Below are positions 1-6,025 of a stretch of 9,385 nt of DNA, in pieces. The notes below the pieces were generated by a model. The model was not told where the DNA came from. It worked only from the letters and a program-made list of their open reading frames with translations, and did no database searches. Source of the DNA: Anaerolineales bacterium (GTDB lineage Bacteria > Chloroflexota > Anaerolineae > Anaerolineales > UBA4823); the NCBI GenBank assembly GCA_028687395.1, contig JAQUAE010000046.1:1-9385 (forward strand), read 5' to 3'. Numbering within the stretch: the stretch's first letter is position 1; every line of letters starts with the position of its first letter. A program made the translations under genes and the position numbers.

Positions 1-666
1 GCGATAATTATCGAAGACGATCTCGCTGGTGGCCGAGGCGCGGATGCCCAGCTTGGGCTCTTTCTTGCCTACGCTGAAGCCGGGCGCCTTGGCGTCGATG
101 ACGAAAGCGCTGATGCCGCGGTGCTTCTTCTCCGGGTCGGTCATGGTGAAGACGACGATGTAATCGGCGACCGGCCCGCTGGTCACCCAGGATTTGCGCC
201 CGTTCAAGATGTAGGCCTCCCCGTCCCGCTTGGCCCGGGTGCGCATCGTCCCCGCGTCCGAGCCAGACATCGGCTCGGTCAGCGAGTAGGCGCCAATCGC
301 TTTCCCCGAAGCGACTGCTCGCACGTACTTGTCCTTTTGCATCTCGCTGCCATACTTCAGCAGCCCGTAACAGAACAGGGAGTTGTTGACCGACATGATC
401 GTGCCGTGCGCCGCGTCCGCCTTGCAGATCTCTTCCAGAGCCAGCACGTAAGCCAGCGTGTCCATCCCCGCCCCGCCATACTCCTCGGGCACCTCGATGC
501 CCATGAAACCCATCTCACCCATCTTGCGAATGGTTTCGGAAGGAAATTCCCCGCTCTCATCGAACTCGGCGGCAATCGGGGCGATTTCGTTCTGGGCGAA
601 ATCTCGTGCAGTCTGGCGGATCATCTCGTGCTCTTCCGTCAACGGAAACAACAGGTTGGCCGACAT
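1..666 (-). CDS. Acyl-CoA dehydrogenase, N-terminal 222 residues (C-terminus off left edge)
   Basis: FAD-dependent acyl-CoA dehydrogenase, which makes the alpha,beta double bond of a fatty acyl-CoA and passes electrons to electron-transfer flavoprotein in the cytoplasm. The protein begins MSANLLFPLTEEHEMIRQ. The acyl-CoA dehydrogenase signature SLTEPMSGSDAG lies at about residues 128-139, followed by GRKSWVTSG (156-164) and KLGIRASAT (205-213), the usual order of N-terminal helical and middle beta domains. About 160 residues of a usual 380 are missing, including the region of the catalytic glutamate, so chain-length specificity cannot be judged. The short-chain (butyryl-CoA type) branch is plausible. 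The start is set by a strong AGGAGG (complement of 673-678) six bases before ATG. It is divergent from gatC. The family assignment is firm; the substrate is inference. Confidence 0.95.
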   Translation of the reverse strand, partial: MSANLLFPLTEEHEMIRQTARDFAQNEIAPIAAEFDESGEFPSETIRKMGEMGFMGIEVPEEYGGAGMDTLAYVLALEEICKADAAHGTIMSVNNSLFCYGLLKYGSEMQKDKYVRAVASGKAIGAYSLTEPMSGSDAGTMRTRAKRDGEAYILNGRKSWVTSGPVADYIVVFTMTDPEKKHRGISAFVIDAKAPGFSVGKKEPKLGIRASATSEIVFDNYR

Positions 667-702
667 GCTATTCCTCCTTATGCCAGTGATCCGGATAGGG
701 GC

Positions 703-711
703 ATTATAGCA
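703..711 (-). promoter_or_regulatory. Extended -10 promoter for the acyl-CoA dehydrogenase gene
   Basis: On the minus strand, positions 711-703 read TGCTATAAT: a perfect TATAAT (708-703) preceded by TG one base upstream, the extended -10 pattern of sigma-70-type promoters. The predicted start of transcription near 696 would leave a leader of about 30 bases containing the AGGAGG site. No good -35 is visible at 16-18 base spacing, which is tolerated in extended -10 promoters. Confidence 0.65.
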
Positions 712-722
712 CGGCCTTTTTA

Positions 723-732
723 GCAGCGCTGC
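723..732. repeat. 10-bp palindrome GCAGCGCTGC between divergent promoters
   Basis: GCAGCGCTGC is an exact palindrome, flanked loosely by TAGC (721-724) and GCTA (738-741). It lies at the -35 position of the leftward promoter, where a repressor or activator could bind. A palindrome this short can arise by chance in GC-rich DNA, so an operator role is only a suggestion. Confidence 0.25.
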
Positions 733-792
733 AGGCAGCTATCCCCTCCCGGCCAGCGCCATCCTCTGCAAGGGACGCCTCCAAAATTACTC

Positions 793-801
793 TGCTATAA
801 T
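793..801 (+). promoter_or_regulatory. Extended -10 promoter for the gatC operon
   Basis: TGCTATAAT is present with a perfect TATAAT at 796-801 and TG at 793-794, identical to the leftward element at 711-703. The predicted transcription start near 808 gives a leader of about 35 bases before gatC. The sequence at the -35 position (about 773-778, GGACGC) does not resemble TTGACA, so recognition would depend on the extended -10. Confidence 0.65.
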
Positions 802-843
802 ACCCTCCGTTGCCACACAAGCACCCCTTTCCGGAGGCGGACG

Positions 844-1161
844 ATGAGCGACGACATCACCCCTGAACTCTTTACCCACCTGGCGCGCCTGGCCGCCCTG
901 GAACTGGAGGCTCAGGAGGGCGAATACCTGCGCCACCAGTTGAACAACCAGTTGAAAGCCATCCACGAGCTGGAGGCTATCCCGCTCGACGAGGCGGTGT
1001 CCGCCACCTCGCATGGGGTGACCTTCCCGCCCGAAATCGCGCCCCCGATCCGTGACGATGTGCTCGCCCCCTACCCCCATCCCGAGGAGATCATCGCCCA
1101 GGCGCCAGAGAGCGAGGATGGCTACATCGTGGTGCCGGACATCCCCCACACCGAATTATGA
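844..1161 (+). CDS. gatC: Asp-tRNA(Asn)/Glu-tRNA(Gln) amidotransferase subunit C
   Basis: Small subunit of the GatCAB amidotransferase; in known structures GatC wraps the GatA-GatB interface and stabilises the complex. The 105-residue product is slightly longer than the usual 95-100. It has the family's N-terminal helix pattern (THLARLAALEL, about residues 11-21), the central IPLDEAV.ATSH segment (46-57), the RDDV motif (69-72), and the C-terminal GYIVVPDI segment, which resembles the family's usual '(F/Y)xVPxV' ending. ATG 844 is preceded by GGAGG at 833-837 with a six-base spacer, and a promoter lies just upstream. The TGA stop overlaps an ATG in the arrangement ATGA (1158-1161), which opens a 27-codon ORF. 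It is the first gene of the plus-strand operon. Confidence 0.95.
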   Translation: MSDDITPELFTHLARLAALELEAQEGEYLRHQLNNQLKAIHELEAIPLDEAVSATSHGVTFPPEIAPPIRDDVLAPYPHPEEIIAQAPESEDGYIVVPDIPHTEL

Positions 1162-1241
1162 GCACGCCGCTTCCATTGCCAGATCATCTCCCCCAACCCG
1201 GGCTCCTCGCCCGCATCGTCTCCATCATCCGCGCCGGGTGA
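1158..1241 (+). CDS. Candidate 27-codon ORF between gatC and gatA
   Basis: An ORF of 27 codons beginning MSTPLPLPDHLPQPG opens at an ATG that overlaps the gatC stop as ATGA. It ends in TGA at 1239-1241, four bases before the gatA ATG. It has no ribosome binding site of its own, so it could be translated only by termination-reinitiation from gatC. The gatA start has only a weak upstream GGGTG (1236-1240), so ribosomes finishing this ORF could help start gatA. The second half uses C-ending codons (CTC, GCC, CGC, ATC, GTC) like its neighbours. The peptide is Pro/Leu-rich at the N-terminus with a short hydrophobic tail, and I recognise no family. It could equally be a chance ORF in an 84-base spacer. 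Confidence 0.35.
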   Translation: MSTPLPLPDHLPQPGLLARIVSIIRAG

Positions 1242-1245
1242 CAAC

Positions 1246-2841
1246 ATGCAACTTTGCGATCTCCCCGCATACCAGCTCGTCGAAATGATCAAGCGCCGCC
1301 AGGTCTCGGCGGTAGAAGTCCTGGAATCTACCCTGCAGCGCATCCAGGCGGTGGACGGCTTGCCCGGCAGCCTGGCGGCCGAAGGTGGCGCTCTCGAAAC
1401 AGACAAGGTGCACGCCTTCATCACCCTGACCGCCGAGCGCGCCCGCCGGCAAGCCGAACAGGTCGACGAGGCCATTCGCGCCGGAGAGGATCCCGGCCCG
1501 CTGGCCGGCGTACCCTTCACCGTCAAGGACATCTTCTGCGTGCGCGACACCCCTTCCACCGCCGGCTCGCGCATCCTGGCCAATTTCGTCGCCCCTTACA
1601 CCGCCACCCCGGTGGCGCGCATGGAGGCCGCCGGCGGTGTGATGCTGGGCAAGGTCAACCTGGACGAATTCACCTACGGCTCCTCCAGCGAATCCTCCGC
1701 CTTCCAACCCTCGCCGCGCAACCCGTGGGACACCAGCCGCGTCCCCGGCGGCTCATCCGGCGGTTGCACTGCCGCTGTAGCTGCCGGCGAAGGCCCCCTT
1801 TCCCTGGGGACCGACACCGCGGGCTCCATCCGCCAGCCGGCCGCCTTCTGCGGCGTGGTGGGCATGAAGCCCACCTACGGGCGGGTCTCCCGCTACGGCT
1901 TGATCGCCTTCGGCTCCTCGCTGGATTGCCCCGGCCCGGTGGCGCACCAGGTGCGCGACGCCGCCCTGATGCTACAGGCCATCGCCGGGCGCGACCCGCG
2001 CGACGCCACCGCCGCTAACATCCCCGTGGAGGATTACCTGGCCAGGCTGGAAGAGGAGGTGCGCGGCCTGCGCATCGGCCTCTCCCCGGATTACTTCCGC
2101 ATCACCTACCCCGACCCGCAGGGCGAGGGCTTCCGCCAGGAGCCGCTCCCCGCAGCGATCAGCGACGCGGTGATGCGCGCCGCTGGTCGGCTGGCGGAAT
2201 TGGGCGCCGACATCGTCGAAGACGTGCCCATGCCCCACACCCGCTTCGGCATCCCGGCCTATTTCGTCATCTCCCGCGTCGAGGCCGCCTCCAACCTGCA
2301 CCGCTACGACGGCGTGAAGTATGGCTACCGCACCCCGGATTACGTCGACGACCTGAACGAGATGTACCGCCGCACGCGCGCCCAGGGCTTCGGGCCACAA
2401 CCCAAGCTGCGCATCCTGATGGGCATGTACGTCAGCGCCGCTCAGTATAGCCAGCAGTATTACACCCTTGCCCTGCGCGTGCGCACCCTGATCCGCGGTG
2501 ACTTCGAAGCCGCCTTCGACCCAGCCGGGCGCTACCGCCTGCACGCTCTGCTCACCCCCACCACCCCCACCACGGCTTTCCCCATCGGCGACGTGTACGG
2601 CGACTCGGTGCTCATGCAGTACGCCGACCAGCTCACCGTGCCCGCCAACCACGCCGGCATCCCCGGCATCTCCCTGCCCGCCGGCTTCGATGAGGCCGGC
2701 CTGCCCATCGGCGTGCAGCTCCTCGGGCCGGATTTCTCCGAAGCCCTGCTGCTGCGCCTCGGGCGCGCCTTCGAGATGGTCACCGCCGAGGACGCCTGGC
2801 GCCAGCGCCAGCCGCCGGTCTTGAACGGGGTCAGGGGGTGA
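1246..2841 (+). CDS. gatA: Asp-tRNA(Asn)/Glu-tRNA(Gln) amidotransferase subunit A
   Basis: Amidase-signature subunit of GatCAB; it hydrolyses glutamine (or asparagine) and sends ammonia through a channel to GatB. The Ser-cisSer-Lys triad is complete: K94 in TVKDIF, S170 in VPGGSSGG and S194 in GTDTAGSIRQPA. The 24-residue spacing between the two serines matches the family. GVVGMKPTYGRVSRYG (203-218) and the C-terminal NHAGIPGISLPAG are also typical. At 531 residues it is longer than the usual ~485. By comparison with my recollection of the S. aureus protein, the extra length comes mainly from an insertion near residues 38-52 and another near 285-305, away from the triad. The first in-frame start after the upstream stop is ATG 1246, so the N-terminus is secure. 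The ribosome site is weak (GGGTG). Confidence 0.97.
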   Translation: MQLCDLPAYQLVEMIKRRQVSAVEVLESTLQRIQAVDGLPGSLAAEGGALETDKVHAFITLTAERARRQAEQVDEAIRAGEDPGPLAGVPFTVKDIFCVRDTPSTAGSRILANFVAPYTATPVARMEAAGGVMLGKVNLDEFTYGSSSESSAFQPSPRNPWDTSRVPGGSSGGCTAAVAAGEGPLSLGTDTAGSIRQPAAFCGVVGMKPTYGRVSRYGLIAFGSSLDCPGPVAHQVRDAALMLQAIAGRDPRDATAANIPVEDYLARLEEEVRGLRIGLSPDYFRITYPDPQGEGFRQEPLPAAISDAVMRAAGRLAELGADIVEDVPMPHTRFGIPAYFVISRVEAASNLHRYDGVKYGYRTPDYVDDLNEMYRRTRAQGFGPQPKLRILMGMYVSAAQYSQQYYTLALRVRTLIRGDFEAAFDPAGRYRLHALLTPTTPTTAFPIGDVYGDSVLMQYADQLTVPANHAGIPGISLPAGFDEAGLPIGVQLLGPDFSEALLLRLGRAFEMVTAEDAWRQRQPPVLNGVRG

Positions 2842-2893
2842 GACCAGTGTCATCCAATCCAGCGCGCCAGCCTGCTGGAACGAGGGCAGCCAG

Positions 2894-3586
2894 ATGACAG
2901 CCAGCGCCAGTCAGATACTCGCGCAACTGCGCTCGCTCGCCGACCCCGCCGCCGTGGAAGGCATGGCGCGCTACGGCATCAACCCCAGTAACACGTTGGG
3001 CATCGCCATCCCGGTCCTGCGCAAGATCGCCCGCCAGGCCGGCCGCGACCACAACCTGGCCCTCGAGCTGTGGGCCAGCGGCGTGCACGAGGCGCGCTTG
3101 CTGGCTTGCTTCATCGACGACCCCCGCCAGGTGAGCGCTGAACAGATGGAAAGCTGGGCGCAGGACTTCGACTCGTGGGACATCGTCGACCAGTGCTGCA
3201 ATAACCTCTTCTACCGCACCCCATTCGCCTACCCCAAGGCCGAGGCGTGGTGCTGCCGCGAGGAGGAATTCACCAAGCGCGCCGGCTTCGCCATGCTCGC
3301 CAGCCTGGCCGTCCACGATAAGCATGCCCCCGACAGGCGTTTCGAGCCTTTCCTACGGGTCATCGTCGCTGAGGCCAGCGACGAGCGCAACTACGTCAAG
3401 AAGGCGGTCAACTGGGCCTTGCGCCAGATCGGCAAGCGCAACCCGGCCCTCAACGCGCTGGCCATCCAATGCGCCGAGGAGATGCTCACCTTCCCCTCCC
3501 GCGCTGCCCGCTGGAACGCCCGCGACGCCCAGCGCGAGCTGACCTCCTCCAAGGTGCGCGCCCGCCTGGGTCTGGATGAAAACTGA
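2894..3586 (+). CDS. AlkD-like DNA alkylation repair protein (HEAT-like repeat glycosylase family)
   Basis: Protein of the DNA alkylation repair family (Pfam DNA_alkylation), whose best-known member, Bacillus cereus AlkD, removes N3- and N7-alkylated purines using a curved helical-repeat scaffold. The 230-residue length fits (AlkD is about 237). W95 and D99 in DFDSWDIVD and W174 in KKAVNWALRQIGKRN are spaced 4 and 79 residues apart, closely matching AlkD W109, D113 and W187. R129 in TKRAGF is a plausible partner of the AlkD active-site arginine. These assignments suggest an active glycosylase. ATG 2894 has GAGGG at 2882-2886. It lies 52 bases after gatA and about 24 before gatB, so it is probably cotranscribed with them although its function is unrelated to tRNA amidation. 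Substrate specificity cannot be read from sequence. Confidence 0.88.
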   Translation: MTASASQILAQLRSLADPAAVEGMARYGINPSNTLGIAIPVLRKIARQAGRDHNLALELWASGVHEARLLACFIDDPRQVSAEQMESWAQDFDSWDIVDQCCNNLFYRTPFAYPKAEAWCCREEEFTKRAGFAMLASLAVHDKHAPDRRFEPFLRVIVAEASDERNYVKKAVNWALRQIGKRNPALNALAIQCAEEMLTFPSRAARWNARDAQRELTSSKVRARLGLDEN

Positions 3587-3610
3587 GCCAAGAGCACAGC
3601 GAGAGTGACC

Positions 3611-5047
3611 ATGCCCGCATACGAAGCTGTCATCGGATTAGAAACCCACATCCAGCTCAACACGAGCTCCAAGATCTTCTGCCCCTGCAAGGCCGACTCG
3701 TGGAACGACCCGCCCAACACCAACATCTGCCCGGTGTGCACCGGCTTACCCGGCGTGTTGCCGGTGCTCAACCAGGCCGCCGTGGAGAAGGCCATCCTGC
3801 TCGCCACCGCCATGCACGCCGAAGTGCAGCCTGTCTCCTACTTCGACCGCAAGAATTACTTCTATCCTGATTTGCCCAAGGGCTACCAGATTTCCCAATA
3901 CGACATGCCCATCGCCCGCGGCGGCTACCTGGACCTGCCCATGCCGGATGGCAGCCTGCGCCGCGTCTCCATCCTCAAGCTGCACCTGGAGGAGGACGCC
4001 GGCAAGACCAGGAACGACGCCGGCCGGCGCCTGATCGACTTCAACCGCTGCGGCGTGCCGCTGGTCGAGATGGTCACCGGCCCCGACCTGCGCTCCGCCG
4101 ACGAGGCCGCCCAGTACCTGATCCGCCTGCGCCAGTTGCTGCGCTGGCTAGGCGTCTCCGAAGCTGACATGGAAAAAGGGCACCTGCGCTGCGACGCCAA
4201 CGTCTCCATCCGCCCCACCGGCGCCGACTACCTGAATCCCAAGACCGAGATCAAGAACGTCAACTCCATCGTCGCCGTGCGCGACGCCATCCTGACCGAA
4301 ATCGAGCGCCAGACCCGTGAAGTGGAAGCCGGTCGCCGCATCGAAGCCTGGACGCTGGAGTGGGACGAGGACGCCGGGGTGCTGCGCAAGATGCGCTCCA
4401 AGGAGACCGAGGCCGATTACCGCTATTTCCGCGAGCCCGACCTGTTGCCGCTGCGCGTCGACGAAGCCTGGCGCCAGCGCTTGCTGGCCGAATTCCCCGA
4501 ACTGCCCCTCGAGCGCCGCCAGCGCTTCGTCGAGCAGTACGGCCTGCCCGAGTACGACGCCGACATCCTGACCGGCGAGCGCAGCCTCTCCGAGTACTTC
4601 GAGGCCGCTGTGCGCAGCTACGCCGGCGATCCGAAGCGCGTCTCCAACTGGCTGATGAACGACGTCCTGCGCATGATCAACGAGCTGGCCATCCCGGCCG
4701 GCGAGCTGCGCCTGACCCCCGCCTACCTGGCCGAGATCATCAAGCTGGTCGATTCCGGCGCAGTCAACACCTCCACCGGCAAAGCCCTGCTCGAGAAGGT
4801 GCAGTCCAGCGGCAAAGCGCCCGAGGCTATCGTCCAGGTCGAAGGCCTCGCCCGGGTGAGCGACCAGGATGCCATTCAAGCTGCCTGCGCCCAGGTGCTG
4901 GCCGAGAATCCCGAGCAGGTCGCCTCCTACCGGGCGGGCAAGGTCACCTTGATCGGCTGGTTCGTCGGGCAGGTGATGAGGAAGATGAGGGGCAAGGCCG
5001 ACCCGCAACTGGCGCGCGCCGCCCTGGAAGCCCTGCTGAAGGAATAA
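3611..5047 (+). CDS. gatB: Asp-tRNA(Asn)/Glu-tRNA(Gln) amidotransferase subunit B
   Basis: GatB binds the misacylated tRNA, activates the Glu or Asp side chain with ATP, and accepts ammonia from GatA. The protein begins MPAYEAVIGLETH, the usual GatB opening. C24, C26, C40 and C43 (FCPC and CPVC) form the zinc site found in many GatB proteins but lost in some Firmicutes. DRKNYFYPDLPKGYQISQ (79-96), the signature LIDFNRCGVPLVEMVT (141-156) and LRCDANVSIRP (192-202) follow. The C-terminal YqeY-like tail domain, which contacts the tRNA, is intact (GWFVGQVMRK..GKADPQ near the end). The length of 478 is normal. An in-frame GTG at 3605 would add two residues; ATG 3611 is preferred for its fit to homologues, though neither has a strong ribosome site. 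It is the last gene of the operon. Confidence 0.96.
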   Translation: MPAYEAVIGLETHIQLNTSSKIFCPCKADSWNDPPNTNICPVCTGLPGVLPVLNQAAVEKAILLATAMHAEVQPVSYFDRKNYFYPDLPKGYQISQYDMPIARGGYLDLPMPDGSLRRVSILKLHLEEDAGKTRNDAGRRLIDFNRCGVPLVEMVTGPDLRSADEAAQYLIRLRQLLRWLGVSEADMEKGHLRCDANVSIRPTGADYLNPKTEIKNVNSIVAVRDAILTEIERQTREVEAGRRIEAWTLEWDEDAGVLRKMRSKETEADYRYFREPDLLPLRVDEAWRQRLLAEFPELPLERRQRFVEQYGLPEYDADILTGERSLSEYFEAAVRSYAGDPKRVSNWLMNDVLRMINELAIPAGELRLTPAYLAEIIKLVDSGAVNTSTGKALLEKVQSSGKAPEAIVQVEGLARVSDQDAIQAACAQVLAENPEQVASYRAGKVTLIGWFVGQVMRKMRGKADPQLARAALEALLKE

Positions 5048-5070
5048 GCAAGAATATACATTAATGACCC

Positions 5071-5120
5071 CCGACGGTCAAACCGTCAGAGATCATTTAA
5101 GGAGAGGCAAACCGTCGGTT
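5071..5120. repeat. Overlapping inverted repeats in the convergent gatB / radical SAM gap
   Basis: GACGGT (5073-5078) can pair with ACCGTC (5082-5087) across a three-base loop. The longer CCGACGGT (5071-5078) can instead pair with ACCGTCGG (5111-5118), and AACCG/CGGTT (5110-5120) can fold on itself. The word CAAACCGTC occurs twice (5079-5087 and 5108-5116). These folds exclude each other, and all lie between the stops of two convergent genes, so a bidirectional termination or mRNA 3'-end role is likely. No T-run follows on either strand, so it is not a standard intrinsic terminator. No convincing gene lies in 5048-5145. Confidence 0.5.
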
Positions 5121-5145
5121 ACCATGAGTGGGGGCCTCACTTCCC

Positions 5146-6024
5146 TCACGTTTCGAATGCGCCGTACATCTGGTCCGGAAGCAGCCACTCCGCGAATCGA
5201 TCCCGCAACGCCACCCGGCACTGGTAGCACAGGTGGCAGGCGTCGGCGTAGCCCGATTCCACTGGCAGCGTGTAGCGCCGCGCCAGCTCCGCCGGGCCAC
5301 CCTCCACCAGAGCCCCCAGGATTGGGTGGCGGTGAGGGTCGTACGCCGCGCACCATTCGGCCAGCGGCGCGTTGAAGATGTTACCGATGCTGATCCCCTG
5401 GCAGACGTGCAGGTTGCCCAGCGGGTCGAGGTGGATGCGCCCGGGCTCGCGCAGGTCCTCGTAAGGGCAGGCGTCGAAGCTCTCCCAGGGGCGTTGCCGC
5501 GCTTTCCCGGCCAGTTTGGCTGCCGCCCGGCCGCGGTACATCAGCTCCCCTTCGTTTTCGGCCGGCGCCGCCTCCACCGGCGCGACGCTGATCATGCCCA
5601 GTGGGATGCCCAGCTCGCTCGCCGCCTGGCTGGCAAATCCCGCCTGGCAGCTCAATTTCTCGTCATAATGGAACAGGTCGCTGCTGACCGAGAGATCGTC
5701 CAGCAAGCCCGCCAGAGGCGCCAGCCACTGCCGGGCGTCCTCCAGCGCCGTCGCCCAGTAAGCGTTGGTCACCAGACCGACCTGGAAGCCCATACCCTTC
5801 GCCAGTCGCACGCACTCCTGCAGGATGGGGTAATAGAGAAAAGCCTCGCCACCCTCGAAGTAAATCCATTTCATGGTCTCGACGCCGCCCGCCTGGCGCA
5901 GAGCCTCACGTACATCTTTTAAAGTGAAAGTGCCCTGCTGCCACGGGCTGCCCCACACGAAGCAATGGTCGCACTGGAAGTTGCACTGGTAGCTCAACAG
6001 GAAGTGCAGCCCGGTGAGCTTCAT
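5146..6024 (-). CDS. Radical SAM protein with extra C-terminal cysteines, function unknown
   Basis: Cytoplasmic radical S-adenosylmethionine enzyme. The CX3CX2C cluster motif is C14, C18, C21 (QCNFQCDHC), and FEGGEAFLYY (57-66) is the SAM-binding GGE region. The 292-residue length suits a radical SAM barrel plus a short C-terminal extension. That extension carries C186, C208 in HVCQG, and a tight C263-X2-C266-X2-C269, a layout like SPASM or twitch domains that hold auxiliary iron-sulfur clusters; this is inference. I do not recognise a characterised subfamily, and no precursor peptide is visible nearby. ATG 6024 lies one base after the stop of the GMC gene, with GGAGG inside that gene's last codons at a five-base spacing, so translation is very likely coupled. 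Activity on a peptide, cofactor or small molecule are all open. Confidence 0.88.
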   Translation of the reverse strand: MKLTGLHFLLSYQCNFQCDHCFVWGSPWQQGTFTLKDVREALRQAGGVETMKWIYFEGGEAFLYYPILQECVRLAKGMGFQVGLVTNAYWATALEDARQWLAPLAGLLDDLSVSSDLFHYDEKLSCQAGFASQAASELGIPLGMISVAPVEAAPAENEGELMYRGRAAAKLAGKARQRPWESFDACPYEDLREPGRIHLDPLGNLHVCQGISIGNIFNAPLAEWCAAYDPHRHPILGALVEGGPAELARRYTLPVESGYADACHLCYQCRVALRDRFAEWLLPDQMYGAFET

Positions 6025-6025
6025 C

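Noticed and set aside
1972..2853. A 293-codon open frame on the minus strand opposite gatA
   Set aside because: It is antisense to a clearly conserved gatA frame. Its Gly/Ala/Val/His-rich product is what high GC3 coding gives on the opposite strand.
4148..5008. A 286-codon open frame on the minus strand opposite gatB
   Set aside because: It is wholly opposite the conserved gatB coding sequence, has low-complexity composition and shows no recognisable motif.
5093..5125. A ten-codon minus-strand ORF (MVTDGLPLLK) downstream of the radical SAM gene, considered as a precursor peptide
   Set aside because: It has no ribosome binding site, no core-like residues, and is built from the inverted-repeat sequence. 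It is better explained as chance.
5064..5375. A 103-codon plus-strand frame starting just after gatB
   Set aside because: It runs into the radical SAM gene in antisense, has no suitable ribosome site and a Pro/Arg-rich product.
5128..5922. A 264-codon open frame on the plus strand opposite the radical SAM gene
   Set aside because: The minus-strand frame has clear radical SAM motifs; this frame has none and is Arg/Gln/Val-rich as expected for a shadow.
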